Shown here in pieces: positions 29,483-38,466 of a stretch of DNA of 64,000 nt (position 1 is its first letter; each line of letters begins with the position of its first letter). The notes below the pieces were generated by a model, which made no database searches, had not been told where the DNA came from, and saw only the letters and a list, made by a program, of their open reading frames with translations. This DNA comes from Acidiphilium acidophilum (lineage in GTDB: Bacteria > Pseudomonadota > Alphaproteobacteria > Acetobacterales > Acetobacteraceae): contig NZ_JAWXYB010000018.1 of NCBI RefSeq assembly GCF_033842475.1, positions 2,587,501-2,651,500 on the forward strand, given 5' to 3'. A program made the translations under genes and the position numbers.

Positions 29483-30777
29483 TCTGCAGGCCGGCCAAGC
29501 GGCATCCGCATCGCCGGGATCACATCGCGCACCACCACGGTGAGCATCAGCACTCCGGCGGCGAACAGGGACACCGCGAACAGGATCGCGGTGGCATAGA
29601 AATTGCCGGTCACATCCTGCAGGTAGCCACCGAGGAAGGGTCCGAGATAACCGCCAAGATTACCAAGCGCATTGATCAACCCCATCGCGCCGCCGACCAG
29701 AGCGACCGGCAGGGTACGCGAGGCCGCGGCCCAGAACGGACCATCGTAAGCCATCGCCCCGCCGACCGCGAGGCAGAGGAACACGATCGAAAGGATGATC
29801 ATGGTCTCGCCGATCATCACCGACAGGATCAGACTGATCGCCGAAATGGTGAGCGACAGGCAGACATGCCAAGAGTAGCGGCGGTTGCGGTCCGCGAGCC
29901 AGCCATTGGTCCAGAGCATGATCGCGGCCGCGATATAAGGCAGGGCTGCAATCAACCCGACCGCGCCGAACCCGTCATGCGTGAGGTTTTTCAGCAGCGT
30001 CGGCATCCACATGTTCAGACCATAGAAGCCGACCTGAACCAGGAAATACACCGCAACGAGGCGCCACACGGTCGCGGATTTGAAAATGGTGGAAAACGGG
30101 CCGGGTGCCGGTTCGTTGATGCGATCCTGCGCGATCGAGCGGTTGATATAGTCGCGCTCGGGCTGCAGGCACCACGAAGCGTCTTCCGGCCGGTCCTTGA
30201 TAAAGAGCAGCCAGAGCGGCAGCGCGATGATGAAGGGCAGCGCCCCTTCGACGAAAAACAGCGTCCGCCAGTCCGATCCCGCGACGATGAACCCCGAAAG
30301 CGGCTGGGTGATGATCGAGGAAATCGCAAGATTGGCGATCCAGAACCCGTAGGCCCGCGCGCGTTCCTGCACCGGAAACCAGTGGCTGAGCAGAACCAGC
30401 GTGGCCGGCCAGATCCCGCCTTCGGCAACGCCGAGGAAAAACCGGGCAATGACCAGCTGGGTGAAGTTCTCGGCAAACCCGCAGGCCAGCGCCATCAGCC
30501 CCCAGAACACGATCATGACCGCGACGAATTTCTTGGCCGACCAATGCTCGGCGAGCCACCCGCCGGGGATCTGCAGCAGCACATACCCGACGAAGAAAAT
30601 CCCGCCGGCCGTACCCTCATCGGCCTTGGTGATATGGAAATCATGGCCGATGCCGGCGAAAGCATAGGCAATGTTGGTGCGATCCATGAACGAGATGATG
30701 TACACGATCATCGCGATCGGAATGAGGCGGAACCATCGGGACTTGCCGATCGGGGCCGCGGATGCGGTTGTGCTCAT
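29479..30777 (-). CDS. MFS transporter, ACS family (tartrate/organic anion type)
   Basis: A 432-aa twelve-helix major facilitator carrier of the anion:cation symporter family. Cues are RLIPIAMIVYIISFMDRTNI at the N-terminus, the GGIFFVGYVLLQIPGGWLAE segment and the HWFPVQERARA motif in the middle. TtuB-type tartrate carriers have this form. It is the first gene of a two-gene operon with the dehydrogenase, behind a GGAGGAG ribosome site and a LacI-type operator, so it probably imports that enzyme's substrate. Confidence 0.8.
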   Translation of the reverse strand: MSTTASAAPIGKSRWFRLIPIAMIVYIISFMDRTNIAYAFAGIGHDFHITKADEGTAGGIFFVGYVLLQIPGGWLAEHWSAKKFVAVMIVFWGLMALACGFAENFTQLVIARFFLGVAEGGIWPATLVLLSHWFPVQERARAYGFWIANLAISSIITQPLSGFIVAGSDWRTLFFVEGALPFIIALPLWLLFIKDRPEDASWCLQPERDYINRSIAQDRINEPAPGPFSTIFKSATVWRLVAVYFLVQVGFYGLNMWMPTLLKNLTHDGFGAVGLIAALPYIAAAIMLWTNGWLADRNRRYSWHVCLSLTISAISLILSVMIGETMIILSIVFLCLAVGGAMAYDGPFWAAASRTLPVALVGGAMGLINALGNLGGYLGPFLGGYLQDVTGNFYATAILFAVSLFAAGVLMLTVVVRDVIPAMRMPLGRPAE

Positions 30778-30816
30778 TATGGTCTCCTCCTGCGTCGGTG
30801 TTTTGACGATCGTTTC

Positions 30817-30832
30817 TTGGTAGCGCTATCAA
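30817..30832. promoter_or_regulatory. LacI/GalR-family-like operator
   Basis: TTGGTAGCGCTATCAA is a 16-bp inverted repeat with one mismatched pair and the central CG typical of LacI-family operators. It lies about 40 bp upstream of the transporter start, where it could repress the transporter-dehydrogenase operon. No LacI-family regulator gene is in the window. Between 30840 and 30996 I see nothing further. Confidence 0.55.
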
Positions 30833-30996
30833 ACAGGAGACCGTTGTGCTCCCCCGTGGCTTATCGATAAGCCACCGGAGCAAAAACTTCAATCCGCCCG
30901 TCGCCAGAGCAAGCGACCGGTGAGGAAGAACACTCTAAATCTTCGAAAAAACCCGCAAAATCCCGTCAGTTATCCCGCCCGCAGGCGCATCCCCGT

Positions 30997-31179
30997 TCAG
31001 CCATACGGGTCCCAGGCCTCGCCGGCGCTGCTCCGATGGATGTGGATGATTTCGGCACAGGTGGACGCGACCTTCTGCAACAGCATGTCCGCGTCGGCAC
31101 GGGCACCCCGGGCCATCGCACGGGCAAGGTGCAGTCTGAGTTCATAGAGATTATCAATCGCGAGACACATTTGTTCCAT
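30997..31179 (-). CDS. Small hypothetical protein, 60 aa
   Basis: The frame from ATG 31179 (MEQMCLAIDNLYELRL) to the stop at 30997 follows a GGGAG site 9 nt upstream. The product is predicted to be mostly helical with alternating charged and hydrophobic residues and two Cys. No family is recognised. The longer frame to 31215 lacks a better start. It stands alone between the tartrate-type operon and a small plus-strand gene. Composition resembles a real soluble protein, but support is moderate. Confidence 0.45.
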   Translation of the reverse strand: MEQMCLAIDNLYELRLHLARAMARGARADADMLLQKVASTCAEIIHIHRSSAGEAWDPYG

Positions 31180-31328
31180 TTCGTTTCGCTCCCAGTCATT
31201 GTTTTCTACCAACAAGCGGATACAAAACGCAAGATCAATTCAAAAAAAGATACGATTCTGGTTGATGCGCCATCACAAGAGATGTATCCCGTCTCACTGT
31301 ATCAAAAATAATATTCCGGGAGCCAAGT

Positions 31329-31460
31329 TTGAGCCACACATTCTATCCCCGCCGGCGCCTGTTCGGCCGCAAGACGCCGCTGCTCGGGTTTCTCACCTCC
31401 CGCCGGTTTCTCGCGGTCGTGCTGCTGATCGCCCTGATCTGGGAATTCCGCCTCGGCTGA
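31329..31460 (+). CDS. Small single-pass membrane protein, 43 aa, TTG start
   Basis: TTG 31329 follows GGGAG by 6 nt and opens a 43-residue frame ending at TGA 31458-31460. The N-terminal half is strongly basic (YPRRRLFGRKT). A hydrophobic helix (FLAVVLLIALIWEF) follows, and the end is RLG. Basic-then-hydrophobic order suggests a membrane protein with a cytoplasmic N-terminus. Overlapping frames on the other strand look like shadows. No family is recognised. Confidence 0.45.
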   Translation: MSHTFYPRRRLFGRKTPLLGFLTSRRFLAVVLLIALIWEFRLG

Positions 31461-31528
31461 AGCAGCGCCACCCCACCCGGCACCAGCCGGCAAAAAGGAA
31501 CCGGCCTTCCCTGCCTCGGGTCAGCGCC

Positions 31529-32755
31529 CTAATCGTGCGCCATCGACACATCCTTGGCCTCCGGACCGAAGATCATCAGCACCACGATCACCACGGCAAC
31601 GATGCCGATCACCCAGGCCATCGCAAGCCCGTAATCATGATGATGGGCGGCCGCGAAACTGGCTTGCAGGGTCGCGTTATAGGAGGCTAGGAAATTGCCG
31701 AGCTGGTAGACGAACCCGGGAAAAGTGGCCCGAATTTCCTTGGGCGAAAGCTCGTTGAGGTGAACCGGAATCACGCCCCACGCCCCCTGCACACAAATCT
31801 GCATCAGGAACGCACCGAGTCCGAGCATCACCGGTGTCATCGAAAACGCCCAGAGCGGGATCAGCGGCAAAGCGAGCCCGGCCGCAATGCCGATCGCCAG
31901 ACGCCGCCCGATTTTCTGGGACAGGAACCCGAACCCGATGCCCCCGATCATCGCGCCGAGATTATAGATCAGCGCGATGGTGGTGATGGTGGCGTGGCTG
32001 AAATGATGCTGGACGCCCAGAAACACGCTCGGGTAGAGATCCTGCGAACCGTGCGAGAAGAAATTGAACGCCATCATCAGGATCACCGCATAGATGGTGA
32101 GCGGCAGATGCCGGCGCAGCACCTGCGAGACCGGCACGCGCGGCTTTTTCGCCATTTCGCGCCACACCGGGCTTTCGGGTACCGAGGAGCCAATATAAAG
32201 CACCAGCACCGCCGGAAACGCCCCGATGATGAACATCCCGCGCCAGCCGACATAAGGAAACGCAATGCCGAACAGGACGGTGGCCAGAAAATACCCGGCC
32301 GGGTACCCCGCCTGCAGCAGGCCGGAGACCCAGCCGCGCCAGCGGGCGGGAATCGTCTCCATGGTGAGCGAGGAGCCGATCCCCCATTCCCCACCCATCG
32401 CGATGCCATAAAGCGCGCGCAAAATCATGAAGGCGGTCAGGCTCGGGGCAAAGCCCGTCGCCAGTTCGAAAAACGAAAACGCCACGATATTCACCATCAG
32501 CATCGGGCGGCGGCCATACCGGTCCGCCAATCGCCCGAACAGCAGTGCCCCGATCGGGCGCATCGCCAGCGTCAGGGTCACGGCGATGGTCACGGCGGTA
32601 ATCCCGACGTGAAAGGTTTTCGCCACCGCGGCGAAGGTGAAGATCAGAATGAAAAAATCGAACGCATCGAGCGTCCAGCCGAGAAAGGCAGCGATCACGA
32701 CCTTGCGCGAGGTTGCGATATCGGGTTCGGGCATGACGCCCTGATATGCTGACAT
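31529..32755 (-). CDS. MFS transporter, sialate/lactate:H+ symporter type
   Basis: A 408-aa twelve-helix major facilitator carrier. The first helix GWTLDAFDFFILIFTFAAVA, the GRLADRYGRRPMLM loop and the GGEWGIGSSLTMETIP block are those of the SHS family, which includes carboxylate carriers such as JEN1-like lactate permeases. ATG 32755 is chosen because it begins the family-typical N-terminus and follows AAGGGGG. The longer frame upstream is antisense to the next transporter. It is divergent from the MHS-type carrier, with a shared promoter region of about 160 bp. Confidence 0.8.
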   Translation of the reverse strand: MSAYQGVMPEPDIATSRKVVIAAFLGWTLDAFDFFILIFTFAAVAKTFHVGITAVTIAVTLTLAMRPIGALLFGRLADRYGRRPMLMVNIVAFSFFELATGFAPSLTAFMILRALYGIAMGGEWGIGSSLTMETIPARWRGWVSGLLQAGYPAGYFLATVLFGIAFPYVGWRGMFIIGAFPAVLVLYIGSSVPESPVWREMAKKPRVPVSQVLRRHLPLTIYAVILMMAFNFFSHGSQDLYPSVFLGVQHHFSHATITTIALIYNLGAMIGGIGFGFLSQKIGRRLAIGIAAGLALPLIPLWAFSMTPVMLGLGAFLMQICVQGAWGVIPVHLNELSPKEIRATFPGFVYQLGNFLASYNATLQASFAAAHHHDYGLAMAWVIGIVAVVIVVLMIFGPEAKDVSMAHD

Positions 32756-32917
32756 GATGCCCCCTTGCCGGAACCGCGGCAGCCCCCCTGCCCGGTCGTC
32801 CGGTTCTAGCGGATTGTCACCCGATCGCAAGTCCGTGATGGCGCACCGCACAAAGATCGAAAATATCGTTGGCAGATGACGCAAGGGCAGGCATGCTGCC
32901 TTCATGAGGACGATCGA

Positions 32918-34204
32918 ATGAGCGTGGCGCTGGGCGACCGGACGCGGGACGACCGGCGCAGGCGGATCATGATGATCGCCGGGGCCTCGATCGGTAACGC
33001 ACTCGAATTCTACGATTTCATCATCTACGGATTCTTCGCGACCGAGCTGGCCGCGACATTCTTTCCCGGAAAAGACGCCACCACCCGGCTGCTGGAAGCC
33101 TTCGGCACGTTCGGCGTCTCGTTCCTCGCCCGGCCGGTCGGCGCCTTCGTCCTCGGCGCCTTCGCCGACCGGCGTGGACGCACGATCACAATGGTGATCG
33201 CGGTCTCGATGATGACCCTGGCAAGCGCCATGATCGCCCTGATGCCCGGACGCACCAGCATCGGCCTGCTCGCCCCGCTCGGCATCCTGGCGGCGCGGCT
33301 GATCCAGGGCTTCGCGCTCGGCGGCGAATTCGGCAGTTCGACGGCGCTGATGATCGAACACTCACCGGGGCGCGAGAGCCACGCGGCAAGCTGGCAGGGC
33401 ACCAGCCAGAACGTGGCCGGACTGATCGCCTCCAGCGTGGCATGGGGGTTGAGTACCGCGCTGCCCGCCGCGGCATTTCACCACTGGGGCTTCCGCATCG
33501 CCTTCGCCATCGGCGCGCTGGCCGGCCCGGTGGCCCTGCTGTTGCGGCGGCGGCTTGAAGACGCGCCGGGATTCCTCGCCGCCCGGGCATCCCCCGCGCC
33601 CGCAACAACCGAACCCTCCACCGCCGGCGGCATCGCCATCGCCGCAGGCATGGTCGCGATCGGCACGGCGCAAACCTACCTGATCGTCTACCTGCCCACC
33701 TTCGCGCGGACCGAGTTGCACATGCGCATGGGCACGGCGCTCGGCGCCATCGTGCTGCTCTACGTCGTCACCCTCGCTCTGGTCCCGCTCCGCCTCGCCA
33801 TCGCCCACCGGTTCGACCTGACCCACCGAAGCCGATGGATCATCGCCTCCTGCATCGCCATGATGGCGGCGGGATACCCGGCCTTCATGGTGCTGAACGC
33901 CTGGCCGGGACCGATCGCCCTGTTCCTCATCCCGCTCTTCTTCACCGTGATCGGCCTGCCCTACAACGCTCCGCTGACCGGCTACATGGGCATGGTCTTT
34001 CCCACCCGTCATCGCGGCATCGGATTGTCGGTCGGCTACGCGATCGGCATCGCGGCCTTCGGCGGCTTCGCCCCATTCATCAACACCTGGCTCATCGCCG
34101 CAACCGGCGATCCCCGCAGCCCGGGCATCTATCTGGCACTGGCGTCGATCCTGACAATCGCAGCGATCGGTTTCGCGCGCCGCAGGCTGCCGAAGGTAAA
34201 GTAA
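32918..34204 (+). CDS. MFS transporter, metabolite:H+ symporter (MHS) family
   Basis: About 428 aa and twelve helices. The N-terminal GASIGNALEFYDFIIYGFFA, the FADRRGRT loop and the LIQGFALGGEFGSSTALMIEH block are the marks of the MHS family (citrate, alpha-ketoglutarate and proline/betaine carriers). ATG 32918 lies 7 nt after GAGGA, so it is preferred over the ATG at 32876. It is transcribed away from the SHS-type carrier and is followed by A/T-rich hairpins that can act as terminators. Substrate is unknown. Confidence 0.8.
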   Translation: MSVALGDRTRDDRRRRIMMIAGASIGNALEFYDFIIYGFFATELAATFFPGKDATTRLLEAFGTFGVSFLARPVGAFVLGAFADRRGRTITMVIAVSMMTLASAMIALMPGRTSIGLLAPLGILAARLIQGFALGGEFGSSTALMIEHSPGRESHAASWQGTSQNVAGLIASSVAWGLSTALPAAAFHHWGFRIAFAIGALAGPVALLLRRRLEDAPGFLAARASPAPATTEPSTAGGIAIAAGMVAIGTAQTYLIVYLPTFARTELHMRMGTALGAIVLLYVVTLALVPLRLAIAHRFDLTHRSRWIIASCIAMMAAGYPAFMVLNAWPGPIALFLIPLFFTVIGLPYNAPLTGYMGMVFPTRHRGIGLSVGYAIGIAAFGGFAPFINTWLIAATGDPRSPGIYLALASILTIAAIGFARRRLPKVK

Positions 34205-34212
34205 GGAAGCTC

Positions 34213-34232
34213 TTCTTTTTTGGAAAAAAGAA
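34213..34232. terminator. A/T-rich hairpin after the MHS transporter
   Basis: TTCTTTTTT and AAAAAAGAA form a 9-bp stem around GG, nine bases after the transporter stop. Its T-rich and A-rich arms let it work from either side, though the A-run on the 3' side makes it atypical. Confidence 0.5.
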
Positions 34233-34290
34233 TCAAAAAACGTCTTTGATATGATTTCCCGGCGGTTGAACCGGCACGGGATAAATTAAA

Positions 34291-34335
34291 GGGAGTTTTT
34301 TTGCTTCTTTTTTTTGCAAAAAAAGAAGATCTCCC
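34291..34335. repeat. Second A/T-rich hairpin with GGGAG/CTCCC base
   Basis: CTTC plus eight T, GC, seven A and GAAG form an inner stem with one bulge. GGGAG (34291-34295) and CTCCC (34331-34335) close the base. It resembles the hairpin at 34213 and sits between it and the tRNA, so it may terminate the tRNA transcript on the minus strand. Confidence 0.5.
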
Positions 34336-34370
34336 TATATCCCGCCGCCTCGGGAGCAACGAAACGAATA

Positions 34371-34447
34371 TGGTCGGAGTAAGAGGATTCGAACCTCCGG
34401 CCCCTGCGTCCCGAACACAGTGCTCTACCAGGCTGAGCTATACTCCG
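34371..34447 (-). tRNA. tRNA-Pro (anticodon CGG)
   Basis: A 77-base cloverleaf with encoded CCA. The acceptor stem is CGGAGTA/TACTCCG. The D-arm contains AGCCTGGTAGAGC, and the T-arm GGAGGTTCGAATCCTC has the standard TTCGAAT loop. The anticodon stem CTGTG/CGCAG encloses loop TTCGGGA, so the anticodon is CGG with G37, reading CCG proline codons, which should be abundant in this GC-rich genome. Confidence 0.95.
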
Positions 34448-34582
34448 TTGGGCTGGCGTATAGCCAAGGGGACGCGGTTAGGCAAGGCGGGGCCGCGTTG
34501 CATGGTGGTTGCGAATAATTAACCGTGAGGCGGTAAGGGGTGATGTTCGCACCGTTGCATATAGGGTGCTAAGGAGCGGCCC

Positions 34583-37216
34583 ATGCCTGGACCCCTGAAA
34601 GCCGGCGATCGCCTGGCGAACGACAAACCGCGTCGCGCGCAAGGCGCCGCGCCCCCGCCCTCCAATCGCTTCCGCAAGAAGCGGCCGGGCCTTGGCCGCG
34701 TTGCGGGCGGCGTGTTGGCACGCGGCCTGTACCGGCTGGCGTTGCTCGGCGTGGTCGGCGCGCTCGTGGTCGGCGGCGGCCTGTTCCTCTATTTCAGCAG
34801 CGGCCTGCCGAGCGTCGCGAAGCTGCGCCATTACGAGCCGCCGCTGGAAACCCGGATCTATGCCGATAATTTCCGCCTGATCGCCGCCCTCGGCACCCAG
34901 CACCGGATTTACGTGCCGTACGACCGCATTCCCCATCTGGTGGCGAGCGCGTTCATTTCGGCGGAAGACCGGAATTTCTGGACCGAGCCTGGAATCGACC
35001 CGCTGGCGATCGTGCGCGCCGGTTTCGTGGACATGACCCGCCTGGGCACCCACGAACGCCCGCTGGGAGCCTCGACCATCACGATGCAGGTGGTCAAGAA
35101 CATGCTGCTCGACAACCGGATCGATTTCACCCGGAAAATCAAGGAAGCCATCCTCGCCCTCCGGGTGAACCGCGCCATGAGCAAGCAGCGGATTCTCACA
35201 CTCTATCTCAACGAGATCTATCTCGGGCAGAATTCATGGGGCGTCGCGGCGGCGGCGGAAGCCTATTTCGATAAACCCCTGTCGCAACTGAGCATTGCCG
35301 AGGCGGCCATGCTCGGCGGTCTGCCGAAAGCGCCGACCAACTACAATCCGTTCCTGCATCCGAACCGGGCGCTCCGGCGGCGCAACTGGGTCATCGGGCG
35401 GATGCGCGATGACGGGGTGATCACAAGCGCGGAAGCCCGCACCGCGCTCGCCTCGCCTCTGCTGCCCAAAGCCGCGGCAGGATCGCGCCCGGTCCCGGGT
35501 GCCGGCTACTTCATCAACGCGGTCGAAGCGCAGCTGGTGCAGATGTTCGGCCAGAAAACCACGATGGAGGGCGGCCTGATCGTGCGGACCAGCCTCAATC
35601 CCAAGCTGCAAACCGCGGCGATGGACGCGATGCGCGACCGGCTGGAAGCCTACGACCACGAATTCGGCTATTACCACGGACCGGTCGGCCACCTCGATAT
35701 CACAGATCTTTCGACCGGATGGGCCAAGGCCCTGGCCAAACAGCCCACACCGCCCGGCCTGCGCCGGCGGTGGCGCCTCGGCGTGGTGATCGCCACCACC
35801 CCTGCCCTCGCCCATATCGGCTGGATTCAGGGCGATAACGCATCGGCCACCCGCACCGGAACCCTGACGCTCGGCGCCCTCCAATGGGGACGGCCCGAAA
35901 TCCACGGCGCCCCGGGCCCTCTGCTCCGCAGTGTCGATCAGATGCTCAAGCCCGGCGACGTCATCATGATCGACCCGCACAAACCGGCCAAGGGCGGCAC
36001 GGTATCGCTTGAGCAGATCCCCCATGTCGAAGGCTCGATGCTGAGTCTGAACCCGGAAACCGGGCGGGTGAGCATCATGGTCGGCGGCTGGAGCAACCGG
36101 ATGAGCCCCTACAACCGCGCGACCCAGGCTCACCGCCAGCCGGGTTCGAGCGTCAAGCCGTTCGACTACCTCACCGCGATGCAGGCCGGCATCCAGCCGG
36201 ACGCGACCATCCTCGATGCCCCCTTCACCCAGCGCATGGCCGATGGCCAGTTGTACCGCCCGGGCGATTACGAGGATAATTTCCTCGGTCCGGTGCCGGT
36301 GTTCTATGCGATCGAGCAGTCGCTCAACCTTGCCACGCTCCATCTGGTCCGGCGCGTGGGACTCGCCAATGTGGCCGCGAATTTCGAAAAGTTCCGCATC
36401 GTCCATCACATGCCGCTGATCTATCCGGCGGCGATCGGCGCGCTGGACACCACGTTGTGGCGCATGGTCCGCGGCTATGCCGCGCTCGACGAATACGGGC
36501 GGCAGGTCGAACCCTCGCTGATCGACAGCGTGACCGCACCGGACGGGCATATCCTGTATCAGGCGCCCGACCAGTCCTGTGCGAACTGCATGGATGGCTC
36601 GGCGGATCAGCCCCCCGTGCTCAACCGCCCCGGCGCGCAACTCGCCGACCCGGACAGCGTGTATCAGGTCATCATGATGATGCGGAACGTCACCGAATAT
36701 GGCACCGGCGTGCCGGCGGTGGTCGGGCTGCATCGGCCGATCGCGGGCAAAACCGGCACCACCAACAATTTCAACGATGCGTGGTTCATCGGGTTCATTC
36801 CACAAATGGTGACCGGCTGCTGGATCGGGTACGACACGCCGCGCGATCTGGGCAACAACCAGACCGGCGGCAACGTGTGCGGACCGGCATGGAACCAGTA
36901 CATGAAAGTCGCGCTCAAGGGTCAGCCGGTGATCGATTTCCCGACCCCGAAGGGAATGACGCTGGCCCGCGTCTCGTTCGGCAACCAGACCGTCACGGAG
37001 GCGTTCAAGCCGGGTCAGGTGCCGGGGGCGCAATCCAACCTCGGGCTGGTGGCCGATAATCCGCTCGGTCTGGGCGGGGCGCTGACCAATGCGGGCGGCC
37101 AGAACGCGCAGCACGATTTCAACCCCGCGAGCGCTGGCGGCAGCAGCACCGGCAGCACCACACCCTCCCCGCCACCCGCGCAGAGTGTCGACAAATCGCT
37201 GGGCGGCCTGTATTAG
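34583..37216 (+). CDS. mrcA: Bifunctional penicillin-binding protein 1A
   Basis: An 877-aa class A PBP. After a basic cytoplasmic segment and one membrane helix (about residues 50-75) comes a GT51 glycosyltransferase domain with EDRNFW, GASTITMQVVKNMLL and NEIYLGQNSWG. The transpeptidase domain has SxxK in QPGSSVKPFDY, SLN in EQSLNLATL and KTGTTNNFNDAW. The C-terminus is a Gly/Ser/Thr/Pro-rich tail. ATG 34583 follows AAGGAG by 8 nt. It makes and cross-links peptidoglycan during elongation. It directly precedes prfB, 36 bp away, so the two may be cotranscribed. Confidence 0.95.
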   Translation: MPGPLKAGDRLANDKPRRAQGAAPPPSNRFRKKRPGLGRVAGGVLARGLYRLALLGVVGALVVGGGLFLYFSSGLPSVAKLRHYEPPLETRIYADNFRLIAALGTQHRIYVPYDRIPHLVASAFISAEDRNFWTEPGIDPLAIVRAGFVDMTRLGTHERPLGASTITMQVVKNMLLDNRIDFTRKIKEAILALRVNRAMSKQRILTLYLNEIYLGQNSWGVAAAAEAYFDKPLSQLSIAEAAMLGGLPKAPTNYNPFLHPNRALRRRNWVIGRMRDDGVITSAEARTALASPLLPKAAAGSRPVPGAGYFINAVEAQLVQMFGQKTTMEGGLIVRTSLNPKLQTAAMDAMRDRLEAYDHEFGYYHGPVGHLDITDLSTGWAKALAKQPTPPGLRRRWRLGVVIATTPALAHIGWIQGDNASATRTGTLTLGALQWGRPEIHGAPGPLLRSVDQMLKPGDVIMIDPHKPAKGGTVSLEQIPHVEGSMLSLNPETGRVSIMVGGWSNRMSPYNRATQAHRQPGSSVKPFDYLTAMQAGIQPDATILDAPFTQRMADGQLYRPGDYEDNFLGPVPVFYAIEQSLNLATLHLVRRVGLANVAANFEKFRIVHHMPLIYPAAIGALDTTLWRMVRGYAALDEYGRQVEPSLIDSVTAPDGHILYQAPDQSCANCMDGSADQPPVLNRPGAQLADPDSVYQVIMMMRNVTEYGTGVPAVVGLHRPIAGKTGTTNNFNDAWFIGFIPQMVTGCWIGYDTPRDLGNNQTGGNVCGPAWNQYMKVALKGQPVIDFPTPKGMTLARVSFGNQTVTEAFKPGQVPGAQSNLGLVADNPLGLGGALTNAGGQNAQHDFNPASAGGSSTGSTTPSPPPAQSVDKSLGGLY

Positions 37217-37252
37217 GCCGCCTCGATCAAACCCTGATATGGAATAGTCCCG

Positions 37253-38384
37253 ATGTCCGCCGAAACCCAAGCTCTTGCCGAGCAGATCACGCAAAGCGTG
37301 GCCCTGCTGAGGAGGCATCTTTGACTGGGATGCCGCACTCGACAAACTCGACCGTCTGAACTCGCAGGCCGAAGACCCTTCGCTGTGGAACGATGCCGCA
37401 GCAGCACAATCCCTGCTTCGCGAACGCAACCGGCTGGTCACCCAGACCGATGCGGTGCGCGCGATCGAACGCGAGACCGAAGACGCCATCATGCTGGTCG
37501 AACTCGCGGAAATGGAAGGCGATCAAGCGGTCCTGGCCGAGGCGGAAGCCGCATTGAAGCGGATTTCCGAGGACGCCAAGCGCCGCGAGATCGAAAGCCT
37601 GCTCTCCGGCGAAGCCGACGCCAATGATTGCTACATGGAAATCAACGCCGGCGCCGGCGGCACCGAGGCCCAGGATTGGGCCGAGATGCTGATGCGGATG
37701 TACACCCGCTGGGCCGAGCAGCATGGCTACAAAGTCAGCATGCTCGATCAGTCGGAAGGCGAACAGGCCGGCATCAAGTCGGCCACGCTCCAGATCACCG
37801 GCATGAACGCCTATGGCTGGCTCAAGACCGAAGCGGGGGTCCACCGCCTGGTCCGCATATCCCCGTTCGATGCCAATGCCCGGCGGCAGACGAGCTTCGC
37901 CAGCGTCTGGGTCTATCCGGTGGTGGACGACACCATCGAAATCGAGATCGACCCGTCGGACCTCAAGGTCGATACCTATCGCGCCTCGGGTGCCGGCGGC
38001 CAGCACGTCAACAAAACCGAGAGCGCGATCCGGATCACCCATGTCCCGACCGGGATCATCGTCGCCTGCCAGACCGATCGCAGCCAGCACCGCAACCGCG
38101 CGACCGCGATGGAAATGCTGAAGGCCCGAATGTACGAAGCCGAATTACAACGGCGCGAGGCGGCAAGTGCGGCAACCGAGAGCACCAAGCGCGATATCGG
38201 CTGGGGCCATCAGATCCGCTCCTACGTGCTCGCCCCCTACCAGTTGGTAAAGGATCTACGCACCAACTGGGAAAGCGGCAATCCCGAAGCGGTGCTGAAC
38301 GGCAATCTCGACGAGTTCATGGCCGCCTCCCTCGCCGCCCGCGTCGGCGCGACACGGAGCGAGGCTTCGGCCCAGGCGAGTTAG
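37253..38384 (+). CDS. prfB: Peptide chain release factor 2, with programmed +1 frameshift
   Basis: RF2 of 376 aa terminates translation at UGA and UAA. The ATG at 37253 opens 23 codons that end in CTT followed by an in-frame TGA (37322-37324). Reading continues in the +1 frame (CTT-GAC-TGG) to TAG 38382-38384. An internal Shine-Dalgarno AGGAGG lies 3 nt before CTT, as in the classical RF2 autoregulatory slip site. The stop-recognition SPF (RISPFDAN) and the catalytic GGQ (GAGGQHVNKTES) are intact. The join is 37253-37321 plus 37323-38384; without the frameshift only a 23-residue peptide is made. Confidence 0.95.
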
Positions 38385-38416
38385 CCTCTCGCAAAAAAAT
38401 ACCGTCTGAACATGGG

Positions 38417-38448
38417 AAAAGGCGCGGATCGCTCGATCCGCGCCTTTT
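38417..38448. terminator. Strong bidirectional terminator between prfB and pufC
   Basis: A perfect 14-bp stem (38417-38430 with 38435-38448, arm AAAAGGCGCGGATC) has a 4-nt loop. It starts with A4 and ends with T4, so it can stop transcripts from prfB and from the puf operon, which converge here. Confidence 0.9.
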
Positions 38449-38466
38449 CGACACCATGCGCGGGCG

